Positions 29,656 to 38,110 of a DNA stretch of 64,000 bases are shown here, in pieces (positions within the stretch are counted from its first letter, which is position 1; each line of letters opens with the position of its first letter). The stretch comes from Pseudomonas paralactis. GTDB taxonomy: Bacteria > Pseudomonadota > Gammaproteobacteria > Pseudomonadales > Pseudomonadaceae. The position numbers and the translations under genes were made by a program. The notes beneath the pieces are model-generated. The model was not told the DNA's origin. It saw only the letters and a program-made list of their open reading frames with translations, and did no database searches. The stretch covers positions 186,001 through 250,000 of the forward strand of contig NZ_JYLN01000005.1 in assembly GCF_001439735.1 (NCBI RefSeq). The letters run 5' to 3'.

Positions 29656-30482
29656 TTGAAATTGGTCGCGGTGCAGTCAGCAAAATGTCGGCGCAACTCG
29701 GTGAGCCGACCGTTCAATACGCCTTTCGCCTTGGCGACACCGAGGTGCCGGTCAACCCGCTGATCGGCACCCATGTACGCCTGGAATACCTGGGCGCTAT
29801 TCATTGCAGCCATTGCGGGCGCAAGACCAAGACCAGCTTCAGCCAGGGCTATTGCTACCCGTGCATGACCAAGCTGGCCCAGTGTGACCTGTGCATCATG
29901 AGCCCCGAGCGTTGCCATTACGACGCCGGCACCTGCCGCGATCCGGGTTGGGGCGAGACATTCTGCATGACCGACCACGTGGTGTACCTGGCCAACTCGT
30001 CGGGGATCAAGGTCGGCATTACCCGTGCTACGCAGTTGCCCACCCGTTGGCTGGACCAGGGCGCCAGCCAGGCGCTGCCGATCATGCGCGTGGCGACGCG
30101 CCAGCAATCGGGCTTCGTCGAAGATCTGTTTCGCAGCCAGGTGGCCGACAAGACCAACTGGCGTGCCTTGCTCAAGGGCGACGCGCAATCGGTGGACCTC
30201 AAGCAGGTGCGTGATGAGCTATTTGCCTCTTGCGCCGAGGGCTTGCTGGGTTTGCAGGAACGCTTTGGCCTGCAAGCCATCCAAACCATTGCCGACATCG
30301 AGCCGATTGAAATCCGCTACCCGGTCGAGCAGTATCCGACCAAGATCGTCAGCTTCAACCTGGACAAGAATCCGATTGCCGAAGGCACGCTGCTGGGGAT
30401 CAAAGGCCAATACCTGATCTTCGATACCGGCGTTATCAACATTCGTAAATACACGGCCTACCAGCTCGCCGTGCATCAGTAG
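29652..30482 (+). CDS. DUF2797 zinc-binding protein
   Basis: This is a 276-residue protein with an N-terminal cysteine-rich zinc region: CSHCGRKTKTSF, CYPCM, CDLCIMSPERCHYD and C-x-DPGWGETFC, about residues 54-105. A segment HVVYLANSSGIKVGITR follows, resembling a GIY-YIG-like core. DUF2797 function is unknown. The TTG start at 29652 overlaps the preceding stop and gives MIEIGRGAVSKM. An ATG at 29685 (MSAQLGEP) is a possible alternative; the longer form is preferred because it is coupled to the upstream gene. Confidence 0.85.
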   Translation: MIEIGRGAVSKMSAQLGEPTVQYAFRLGDTEVPVNPLIGTHVRLEYLGAIHCSHCGRKTKTSFSQGYCYPCMTKLAQCDLCIMSPERCHYDAGTCRDPGWGETFCMTDHVVYLANSSGIKVGITRATQLPTRWLDQGASQALPIMRVATRQQSGFVEDLFRSQVADKTNWRALLKGDAQSVDLKQVRDELFASCAEGLLGLQERFGLQAIQTIADIEPIEIRYPVEQYPTKIVSFNLDKNPIAEGTLLGIKGQYLIFDTGVINIRKYTAYQLAVHQ

Positions 30483-30495
30483 AAGGATCCCAAGC

Positions 30496-33153
30496 ATGCG
30501 CACCGAACAACCGAAGATGATTTACCTTAAGGACTATCAGGCGCCGGACTACCTGATCGACGAGACGCACCTGACCTTCGAGTTGTTCGAGGACCACAGC
30601 CTGGTCCACGCGCAGCTGGTGATGCGCCGCAACCCCGAGCGCGGCGCCGGTTTGCCGCCATTGGTGCTCGATGGCCAGCAACTTGAGCTGTTGAGTGTCA
30701 ACCTGGCCGACCAGCCGTTGACGGACGCTGACTACCAGTTGACCGACAGCCACCTGACCGTGCAGCCAAAGAGTGAGACCTTCACCCTCGACACCACCGT
30801 CAAGATCCACCCGGAAACCAACACTGCCCTGGAAGGTTTGTACAAATCCAGCGGCATGTTCTGTACCCAGTGCGAGGCCGAGGGCTTTCGCAAGATCACC
30901 TACTACCTCGACCGCCCGGATGTGATGAGCGTGTTCACCACCACGGTGATCGCCGAGCAGCACAGCTACCCGGTGCTGCTGTCCAACGGCAACCCGATTG
31001 CCAGCGGCCCTGGCGAAGACGGCCGACACTGGGCGACCTGGGAAGACCCGTTCAAGAAACCTGCATACTTGTTTGCGCTGGTGGCCGGTGACCTGTGGTG
31101 CGTCGAAGACAGCTTCACCACCATGACCAACCGCGAAGTCGCGTTGCGCATCTACGTCGAGCCGGAAAACATCGACAAGTGCCAGCACGCCATGACCAGC
31201 CTGAAAAAATCCATGCGCTGGGATGAAGAAACCTACGGCCGCGAGTACGACCTCGACATTTTCATGATCGTGGCGGTCAACGACTTCAACATGGGGGCCA
31301 TGGAGAACAAGGGCCTTAATATCTTCAACTCCAGCGCCGTGCTGGCTCGCGCCGAAACCGCTACCGATGCCGCCCACCAGCGCGTCGAAGCCATCGTCGC
31401 CCACGAATACTTCCACAACTGGTCGGGCAACCGCGTGACCTGCCGCGACTGGTTCCAGCTGTCGCTCAAGGAAGGCTTCACCGTGTTCCGTGACTCGGGC
31501 TTCTCCGCCGACATGAACTCGGCCACGGTCAAGCGCATTCAGGACGTGGCGTACCTGCGTACGCACCAGTTCGCCGAGGACGCCGGCCCCATGGCCCACG
31601 CAGTGCGCCCGGACAGCTTTATCGAGATCTCCAACTTCTACACCCTGACCGTGTACGAAAAGGGTTCGGAAGTAGTCGGCATGATCCACACCTTGCTCGG
31701 TGCCGAAGGCTTCCGCAAAGGCAGCGACCTGTACTTTGAACGCCATGACGGCCAGGCCGTGACCTGCGACGATTTCATCAAGGCCATGGAAGACGCCAAT
31801 GGCGCCGACCTCAGCCAATTCAAGCGTTGGTACAGCCAGGCGGGTACGCCGCGCCTGGCGGTGAGCGAGTCCTACGATGCAGCGGCCGGGACCTACAGCC
31901 TGACCTTCCGCCAGAGCTGCCCGCCAACGCCGGACAAGGTCGAAAAACTGTCGTTCGTGATTCCGGTGTCGCTGGGCTTGCTGGACGGGAAGGGCGCCGC
32001 TATCGCATTGCGCCTGGCCGGTGAGGCTACTGCTGTGGGCACCTCACGAGTGATCTCGGTGACTGAAGCCGAGCAGACGTTCACCTTCGTCGATGTCGCT
32101 GAAAAACCATTGCCTTCGCTGCTGCGTGGATTCTCGGCGCCGGTGAAACTCAGCTTCGCGTACACCCGTGACCAACTGATGTTCCTGATGCAGCACGACA
32201 GCGACGGCTTCAATCGCTGGGATGCTGGCCAGCAGTTGTCGGTGCAGGTGTTGCAGGAACTGATCGGTCAGTATCAGGCAGGCCAACCGCTGAAGCTGGA
32301 TCAGCGCCTGATCGACGCGTTGCGCACGGTATTGAGCGACGAAAGCCTCGACCAGGCCATGGTCGCGGAAATGCTCTCGCTGCCAAGTGAAGCCTACCTG
32401 ACGGAAATCAGCGAAGTGGCGGATGTGGATGCCATCCACGCGGCCCGTGAATATGCTCGCAAGCAGTTGGCCGAAAACCTGTTCGAAGGCTTGTGGCTGC
32501 GCTACCAGGCCAACCGTGAGCTGTCCAAGCAAACGCCGTACGTGGCAGAGGCCGAGCACTTTGCCCGCCGCGCCCTGCAGAACATTGCGTTGTCGTACCT
32601 GATGCTCAGCGGCAAGCCAGAAGTGCTGGCGGCTACCCTGGATCAGTTCGACACCAGCGATAACATGACCGAACGCCTGACGGCCCTGGCAGTGCTGGTG
32701 AACTCGCCGTTCGAAGCGGAAAAAGCCCAGGCCCTGGCGGTGTTTGCCGAGAACTTCAAGGACAACCCGTTGGTCATGGACCAGTGGTTCAGTGTCCAGG
32801 CCGGCAGCACGTTGCCGGGCGGGCTGGCGCGGGTCAAGGCGCTGATGCAACACCCGGCATTCACCATCAAGAACCCGAACAAGGTGCGCGCGTTGATCGG
32901 TGCATTTGCGGGCCAGAACCTGGTCAACTTCCATGCGGCGGATGGCTCGGGTTATCGCTTCCTGGCTGATTTGGTGATCGAGCTCAACACCTTGAATCCG
33001 CAAATCGCTTCGCGTCAATTGGCGCCGCTGACGCGCTGGCGCAAGTATGACAGCGCGCGTCAGGCACTGATGAAGGCGGAGCTGGAGCGCATTCGGGCGT
33101 GTGGTGAGCTGTCCAGCGATGTTTATGAAGTGGTCAGCAAGAGCCTGGCGTAA
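30496..33153 (+). CDS. pepN: Aminopeptidase N
   Basis: This is an 885-residue M1 zinc aminopeptidase. The exopeptidase motif GAMENKGLN lies near residue 265. The zinc site HEYFHNWSGNRVTCRDWFQL with the downstream KEGFTVFRD glutamate is near residue 300. The N-terminal saddle domain, the catalytic domain and the helical C-terminal domain make up the expected length. It removes N-terminal residues from peptides in the cytoplasm. It starts 13 bp after the DUF2797 gene, preceded by AGAAGGA, and ends the operon. Confidence 0.97.
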   Translation: MRTEQPKMIYLKDYQAPDYLIDETHLTFELFEDHSLVHAQLVMRRNPERGAGLPPLVLDGQQLELLSVNLADQPLTDADYQLTDSHLTVQPKSETFTLDTTVKIHPETNTALEGLYKSSGMFCTQCEAEGFRKITYYLDRPDVMSVFTTTVIAEQHSYPVLLSNGNPIASGPGEDGRHWATWEDPFKKPAYLFALVAGDLWCVEDSFTTMTNREVALRIYVEPENIDKCQHAMTSLKKSMRWDEETYGREYDLDIFMIVAVNDFNMGAMENKGLNIFNSSAVLARAETATDAAHQRVEAIVAHEYFHNWSGNRVTCRDWFQLSLKEGFTVFRDSGFSADMNSATVKRIQDVAYLRTHQFAEDAGPMAHAVRPDSFIEISNFYTLTVYEKGSEVVGMIHTLLGAEGFRKGSDLYFERHDGQAVTCDDFIKAMEDANGADLSQFKRWYSQAGTPRLAVSESYDAAAGTYSLTFRQSCPPTPDKVEKLSFVIPVSLGLLDGKGAAIALRLAGEATAVGTSRVISVTEAEQTFTFVDVAEKPLPSLLRGFSAPVKLSFAYTRDQLMFLMQHDSDGFNRWDAGQQLSVQVLQELIGQYQAGQPLKLDQRLIDALRTVLSDESLDQAMVAEMLSLPSEAYLTEISEVADVDAIHAAREYARKQLAENLFEGLWLRYQANRELSKQTPYVAEAEHFARRALQNIALSYLMLSGKPEVLAATLDQFDTSDNMTERLTALAVLVNSPFEAEKAQALAVFAENFKDNPLVMDQWFSVQAGSTLPGGLARVKALMQHPAFTIKNPNKVRALIGAFAGQNLVNFHAADGSGYRFLADLVIELNTLNPQIASRQLAPLTRWRKYDSARQALMKAELERIRACGELSSDVYEVVSKSLA

Positions 33154-33193
33154 GGCTTTCTATTTGATGTGGCACCTCGCTTAGGCTCGGTGT

Positions 33194-33220
33194 GCCCGTA
33201 ATCCGCCATGGATTACGGGC
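33194..33220. terminator. Hairpin after pepN
   Basis: A perfect 11-bp stem, GCCCGTAATCC / GGATTACGGGC, closes a GCCAT loop 40 bp after the pepN stop. No T tract follows, so termination activity is uncertain. Confidence 0.5.
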
Positions 33221-33371
33221 CGCGTGGTTTGACGGGGCGCCTCGGATCAAGAGCAGATCAAGAGCGGCTCGCTCGCATCGTGGTTACGGTGGGCTGCTAC
33301 GAAGTTGTGTAGATACCTGTGTTCATCGGGGGCGAGCCCTAATGCCAATCAGCTAAGCGTACATTGCCCTC

Positions 33372-33471
33372 TGTAGGAGCGAGCTTGCTCGCGAAAAACG
33401 TCAACGATAAAGCGTGCTTCCTGAATGAACGCGGCGCCTGTGAATTCTTCGCGAGCAAGCTCGCTCCTACA
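33372..33471. repeat. REPIN, 100 bp, in the 372-bp pepN-zapE intergenic region
   Basis: The REP arms are intact and the interior is in forward orientation (GTCAACGATAAAGCG). The rest of 33154-33525 holds the hairpin at 33194-33220 and a degenerate ATGCCAATCAGCTAAG segment similar to the outer repeat at 50886. No gene is seen in this stretch. Confidence 0.95.
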
Positions 33472-33525
33472 GAGCCTTAACTGCCTGGTAAGCCCCTTCC
33501 CATATCAGTTCGCAGAGCATCCGGC

Positions 33526-34632
33526 ATGACCTTCGACTCGCCCCTCATTGCCTATCAGCATGCCACCGCCCAGCAAGGCTTCGTCCCTGACGACGCCCAG
33601 CGTCGGGCGGTGCAGGCCTTGCAAGCGTGCCACGAGGCTTTGCATCAGGGGCGCTCGCCAATTGCCGGGGTTTACCTGTGGGGGCCGGTGGGACGTGGGA
33701 AGACCTGGCTGATGGATCAATTCCACCACAGCCTGCGAGTACCTTCACGGCGCCAGCATTTTCATCACTTCATGGCGTGGGTGCATCAGCGCCTGTTCCA
33801 GCTCACCGGAACTCAGGATCCTTTGCGAGCATTGGCTCAGGAACTGAGCCGGGACGTGCGCGTGTTGTGCTTCGATGAACTGTTTGTCAATGACATCGGC
33901 GACGCGATCATCCTCGGGCGGTTGTTCCAGGTGATGTTTGAGCAGGGCATGGTGATGGTATGCACCTCTAACCAGCCGCCTGATCAGCTGTATGCCGATG
34001 GCTTCAATCGCGAGCGTTTTCTGCCGGGCATCGACGCGCTCCAGCGCCATATGCAAGTGGTAGCGGTGGACGGTGGTGAAGATCATCGCCTGCATCCGGG
34101 TGTGGGTAAGCAACGCTATTGGGTGGATCAACCCAATGCACTGGCTTGCGTGTTCAAGCAATTAAGCCAAGGCCAAGGCGTGAGCAGCGGCGTGGTAAGC
34201 GTGGGTTACCGCTCCATTGTGGCAGTGCAGGCCAGTGACGCGGTGCTCTGGTGCCGTTATGCCGATCTGTGCGAGCAGCCCCTGTCCGCGATGGACTTCA
34301 TGCTGCTGTGCGATCGCTTCCGGGCCATCCTGTTGGGCGAGGTTCCAAACCTCAGCGCCCAACAGCGCCCGGGGCGGATTGCCCGTGGCACCGAGGACGC
34401 TGCCGAGCGTGTGATGGCCGGAGACCGCCAATTGCCGCAGCTGTCGGTGCATGATGACAGCGTGCGGCGCTTTATCGCGCTGGTGGACGAATGCTACGAC
34501 CGCAAGGTGCCACTTTTTATCGAAGCCCGGGTGCCCCTGGAATGCCTGTACACCGAAGGCTACCTGGCGTTTCCTTTCCGTCGCACCCTGAGCCGCTTGC
34601 AGGAGATGCAACTACAGCGCTTTGCGGTCTAG
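33526..34632 (+). CDS. zapE: ZapE/AFG1-like ATPase
   Basis: This 368-residue P-loop ATPase belongs to the AFG1/ZapE family. ZapE acts at the Z ring during division under stress in E. coli. Walker A is GPVGRGKTWLMD (about residue 50), Walker B VLCFDELFVNDIGDA (about 120), and a sensor-like CTSNQPPDQLYADGFNRERFLP follows. Pseudomonas genomes often have more than one AFG1-like protein, so this may be the paralogue rather than the division protein itself; hence the symbol is tentative. It appears monocistronic. Confidence 0.85.
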   Translation: MTFDSPLIAYQHATAQQGFVPDDAQRRAVQALQACHEALHQGRSPIAGVYLWGPVGRGKTWLMDQFHHSLRVPSRRQHFHHFMAWVHQRLFQLTGTQDPLRALAQELSRDVRVLCFDELFVNDIGDAIILGRLFQVMFEQGMVMVCTSNQPPDQLYADGFNRERFLPGIDALQRHMQVVAVDGGEDHRLHPGVGKQRYWVDQPNALACVFKQLSQGQGVSSGVVSVGYRSIVAVQASDAVLWCRYADLCEQPLSAMDFMLLCDRFRAILLGEVPNLSAQQRPGRIARGTEDAAERVMAGDRQLPQLSVHDDSVRRFIALVDECYDRKVPLFIEARVPLECLYTEGYLAFPFRRTLSRLQEMQLQRFAV

Positions 34633-34797
34633 GAAAAATCGCCACTTCAGGGCCGTTTGCGCGATTTGATACAAGCAAGCTTCGCAATTTCCGTCAGATA
34701 TTTGTAGTTAATCTCCTTCATCTACTGCCGACTCCACGCTTACAATCGAGGCTCTCAAAGGGGAACGAATCCCTGGTTGTCGTTATCGAGGAAGGAA

Positions 34798-35289
34798 ATG
34801 GACACCCCAGACATTCTGGTGCTGCAAGCCAGCTATACCAACGAGGTGCACGCCAACGCCATCGGCTTGCTGCTCAACCATTATGCGCAAGACCCGATGG
34901 GCGGTGGCCACGCCTTGTCAGCCGATCTGTTGCAGCAACTGCCGGCCGAACTGGCCAAGCGCCCCCACGCGTTCAGCGTGTTGGCGTTCGTTGGTGGCGA
35001 ACCGGCCGGGTTGGTCAATTGTTTCGAGGGTTTCTCGACGTTTGCTTGCCGCCCGCTGGTCAACGTCCACGATGTGGCGGTGATGGATCGGTTTCGTGGT
35101 TTGGGCTTGAGCCAGAAAATGCTGCACAAAGTCGAGGAAATCGCCCGTCAGCGCGGCTGCTGCAAGATCACTCTGGAAGTGTTGGAGGGTAATGCTGTGG
35201 CGCAATCGGCGTACCGCAAGTTTGGTTTCGATGATTCGGTATTTGATCCGAAGCATGGCCGTATGTTGTTCTGGAGCAAACTCTTGTAA
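34798..35289 (+). CDS. GNAT family N-acetyltransferase
   Basis: This is a 163-residue acyl-CoA-dependent acetyltransferase. The CoA-binding signature RFRGLGLSQKMLHKVEEIAR (about residue 102) and the C-terminal NAVAQSAYRKFGF motif are clear. The substrate is unknown. The start MDTPDILVLQ is fixed by a GAGGAAGGA ribosome-binding site. It is separated from the ATPase gene by 165 bp with its own putative promoter, and faces the small secreted protein gene across a terminator. Confidence 0.9.
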   Translation: MDTPDILVLQASYTNEVHANAIGLLLNHYAQDPMGGGHALSADLLQQLPAELAKRPHAFSVLAFVGGEPAGLVNCFEGFSTFACRPLVNVHDVAVMDRFRGLGLSQKMLHKVEEIARQRGCCKITLEVLEGNAVAQSAYRKFGFDDSVFDPKHGRMLFWSKLL

Positions 35290-35301
35290 TAAATAGTTGG
35301 C

Positions 35302-35328
35302 AAAAAAAAGGCGCCATTCAATGGCGCC
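35302..35328 (-). terminator. Intrinsic terminator (minus strand) between GNAT and PtrA-like genes
   Basis: The stem GGCGCCATT / AATGGCGCC at 35310-35328 is followed, on the minus strand, by eight T residues (35309-35302). It therefore terminates the PtrA-like transcript and may also slow plus-strand transcription from the GNAT gene. Confidence 0.85.
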
Positions 35329-35390
35329 CAATAAACCTTTGCCAACGGAGCGGGATGGCACAGGGTGTTACGGATTAACTAAGCATTAAA

Positions 35391-35603
35391 TCAACTGTTC
35401 GGTTGTTCCTGGCTTGCCGTGTCGACCTTCAACGTCTTTCCGTCGGCAGAGGCCGTTCGTTGCTCTGCCTCGCCGTGGGTTTGCTGTTGAATGAAGCTGA
35501 AGTTATCGTAGAACTCCTTCGAACGCTCTGAACCGCCCTCTGCAAAGGCAGCGGCGGAGGTCAGTGTCATCAGGCTGGCAAGCATCAACGTCGAGAGTTT
35601 CAT
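35391..35603 (-). CDS. Small secreted PtrA-like protein
   Basis: This is a 70-residue precursor with a signal peptide (MKLSTLMLASLMTLTSAAAFA, cleavage after about residue 21) and a mature polar peptide starting EGGSERSKEFYDNF. The AEGGSxR opening resembles the N-terminal domain of the Pseudomonas co-regulatory protein PtrA family, whose founding member represses type III secretion and is copper-induced. That assignment is from memory of the motif and is moderate. It lies downstream of the TonB receptor on the same strand, separated by a palindromic hairpin. Confidence 0.75.
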   Translation of the reverse strand: MKLSTLMLASLMTLTSAAAFAEGGSERSKEFYDNFSFIQQQTHGEAEQRTASADGKTLKVDTASQEQPNS

Positions 35604-35708
35604 CGCGGTATTCCCATTAAGAGTGATCAGTGTCTGGCCGGTCCTTGATCAGAATCATGGAGCGACTATGGCGCTATCTTGTTAAGTGGGAATTAACGGG
35701 TAGGCACT

Positions 35709-35736
35709 GCGAAGTTAACAGTTTTGTTAACTTCGC
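35709..35736. terminator. Palindrome between TonB receptor and PtrA-like gene
   Basis: A perfect 11-bp inverted repeat, GCGAAGTTAAC / GTTAACTTCGC with loop AGTTTT, starts eight bases after the receptor stop codon. It could be a transcription terminator, although no T run follows on the minus strand, or an operator for the small gene. Confidence 0.5.
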
Positions 35737-35744
35737 TGGGGGGG

Positions 35745-37982
35745 CTAAAGTTTCCAGTCCAATGCAAGCGTGATAGATCGCGGGTCACCCCAGTACACGC
35801 CATTATAGAATCCGACACGTTCGTAATATTTTTTATCAAATAGATTGTTGACGTTAACCGAGGCGGACACCTGTTCGTCGAACTGGTAGCGTGACATCAG
35901 GTTGATCACGGTGTAACCCTGCTGTGTGATCTTCGCCCGAGTGGTTATCGGCCGACCTTCGCTATTGCGTGCTCCTGTGGGCCGGTTGCCGAAATCGTGG
36001 ATTTCGCTTTGCCAGTTCACTGCGCCACCAACGGTGAGGTTGCGCCATGCACCCGGCAGGCGATAGGCGCTGGAGACCTTCAACAGATTTAAGGGCTGGC
36101 CGGTATTGGTGCGTTTGTCTGAACCATTGAGCGAGTGTGTGTAGGTGTAACCGGCGGTCAGGTTCCAGTCCGGCCGTATTTCGCCAGCGGCTTCCAATTC
36201 GAAGCCGTTGACCTTGTTACCCTTGCCGCCAGACTTGTAGTACTCCTCGCCAGTGACGGGGTTGGGAGGGACCGAGTCATCGCGCTCTGCAACGTTGTCC
36301 TGGGTGCTCCAGAAATAAGCGGCCGCCAGGTTCAGGCGTTCATTGAGTAGGCTACCCTTGAGCCCCACCTCATAATTGCTGCCTACCACCGGTTCCAGGT
36401 ATTTCTTGTTGACGTCACGCCTGTCTTGCGGCTTGAAGATATCGGTGTAGCTCGCGTAGACGGTGTACTGCGGGGTGATGTCATAGAGCAACCCTGCGTA
36501 GGGCGTCCACATGTCGTTGTGGGTCTGGTGTGTTTTGCCGGCAGCCGTCAGTTGATCATTGTCGTTGTATTCGGGCGTGGCGTTTTCCAGCTCCCAACTG
36601 CCGTAGCGGCTGCCCAGCACCGCGTGCAAGCGGTCCGTAAGGCTCAGGCGAGTGGCGAGGTAGCCGGCTTTCTGCTGTTTCTTGCTGTGTTCGCCCTTGA
36701 GGTCAGTGACCGTGTCGGCGAACTTGCCGATGCCGCCCATGTGCTTCCAATCCTCGATGGGGTAGTAGCTGGCAGGCAGGTCGCTGCGCATGAAGGGCGA
36801 TACATCACGTTGGGCGGCCTCGCCATAGCCCATCATCAATGCGTGTTCGCGGCCCAGCAAGGTGTAGCTGCCGGCCAGGTTGAAGTCGATGGCTTCCATT
36901 CGCGACGTACCGCGCATATGGCTGGCCCAGGCCGTCATGCCGCTGCGGTCTGCGTTGGGAAAACCGGCGCCGCCGTAGTAAACCTTGCCATCGGTGTCAC
37001 TCTGGCGATGGGTATAGGCGGCCTTCACGTGCCAGTCGCCGCCGAGCCGATGGTCAAGGGTGGCGAAGGTGGTCTTGTCAGTCAGCGGCCAGGAACTCCA
37101 GTGCGCCGCCATATTGGTGGAGCGAGGCAGCCTGGCCTTGTCGCCCTGGCTGTTCCAGTAGGGAACCGTGCCCCAGGAGGTGCCCTGTACCTGCTTGTCC
37201 TGGTAATCAAAACCTACCGCCAGCACCGTATCGTCTGAAAGGTCGCCTTCGAGAATGCCGTAGCCGACTGCACGCTGCAGCCCATAGTTATCGCGAAAGG
37301 ATCGGCTGTCACGGTAGGCCAGTACGCTGCGCCCGCGCAACCTACCGTCGAACGCCAGCGGACCGCCCACATCGATGTAGCTGTAGTAGTTGTCATGGCT
37401 GGCACCACTCACGCCCGTCTGTGCCTGCCATTGGGCGGTAGGGCGCTTGCGCACCATGTTGACGGTCGCCGATGGGTCCCCCGCGCCAGTGGTCAGGCCC
37501 GTGGCGCCGCGTACCACTTCGATACGGTCGTAGATGATGGTGTCGGCGTCGGACTTCATGTAGCCGAATGTGTTGAGCATTCCATCAACCTGGAAGTTGT
37601 TGATGCCGTAGCCGCGGGAGGAGTAATAGACACGGTCCGAGTCGTTATGCTGAACGTTGATGCCGGTGGTCTGGCGCAGCACTTCGGTCAAGGTATTGAG
37701 GTTGAAGTCATCCATCTGCTGGCGCGTGATCACCGAGATCGATTGCGGGGTCTCTTTGACAGAGAGGTTCAGGCGAGTGGCGGTACTCATCGAGCCGGTG
37801 GTGTAGGCACCTGTGTGCTCGGTGGTGGCACCCAGGCTGTCTGCGCTGATAGTGGTCGCGCCCAGTTCCAGAGCTTTGATGGAGGCTTTTTCGGGGACGG
37901 TTTCAGCCAGTAGATTCGGGCTCAGCACAAGGCTGAAGAGCCCGAAGGTAACGGTGATGGATCGGGTAAAAGGCGCGAACAT
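35745..37982 (-). CDS. TonB-dependent siderophore receptor
   Basis: This is a 745-residue outer-membrane receptor. A signal peptide ends LLAETVPEKA. A plug domain follows (KETPQSISVITRQQMDDF, then GYGINNFQVDG and YDRIEVVRGATGLTTGAGDPS), then a 22-strand barrel ending in the aromatic LALDWKL. There is no N-terminal signalling (STN) domain, so it does not signal through FecR. The start MFAPFTRS is set by AAGGAG eight bases upstream. Its ferric-siderophore ligand cannot be predicted; no biosynthetic genes are nearby. A Fur-like box lies upstream, so iron repression is expected. Confidence 0.93.
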   Translation of the reverse strand: MFAPFTRSITVTFGLFSLVLSPNLLAETVPEKASIKALELGATTISADSLGATTEHTGAYTTGSMSTATRLNLSVKETPQSISVITRQQMDDFNLNTLTEVLRQTTGINVQHNDSDRVYYSSRGYGINNFQVDGMLNTFGYMKSDADTIIYDRIEVVRGATGLTTGAGDPSATVNMVRKRPTAQWQAQTGVSGASHDNYYSYIDVGGPLAFDGRLRGRSVLAYRDSRSFRDNYGLQRAVGYGILEGDLSDDTVLAVGFDYQDKQVQGTSWGTVPYWNSQGDKARLPRSTNMAAHWSSWPLTDKTTFATLDHRLGGDWHVKAAYTHRQSDTDGKVYYGGAGFPNADRSGMTAWASHMRGTSRMEAIDFNLAGSYTLLGREHALMMGYGEAAQRDVSPFMRSDLPASYYPIEDWKHMGGIGKFADTVTDLKGEHSKKQQKAGYLATRLSLTDRLHAVLGSRYGSWELENATPEYNDNDQLTAAGKTHQTHNDMWTPYAGLLYDITPQYTVYASYTDIFKPQDRRDVNKKYLEPVVGSNYEVGLKGSLLNERLNLAAAYFWSTQDNVAERDDSVPPNPVTGEEYYKSGGKGNKVNGFELEAAGEIRPDWNLTAGYTYTHSLNGSDKRTNTGQPLNLLKVSSAYRLPGAWRNLTVGGAVNWQSEIHDFGNRPTGARNSEGRPITTRAKITQQGYTVINLMSRYQFDEQVSASVNVNNLFDKKYYERVGFYNGVYWGDPRSITLALDWKL

Positions 37983-38073
37983 AGCGGCAGACTCCTTGTC
38001 ATCTTCAAGCCCTCCCGGGGGTGGGAGGGCATGATTCAAAGACGAAAGGAGTTGGTGAACTTTAGGTTTTAAC

Positions 38074-38089
38074 GAGAATGATTGTTATC
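38074..38089 (-). promoter_or_regulatory. Fur box upstream of the TonB receptor
   Basis: GAGAATGATTGTTATC on the plus strand (GATAACAATCATTCTC on the minus strand) closely matches the Fur consensus of hexamer GATAAT repeats. It lies about 95 bp upstream of the receptor start. Confidence 0.7.
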
Positions 38090-38110
38090 TTTTTATTGCG
38101 AAGCACCTGA

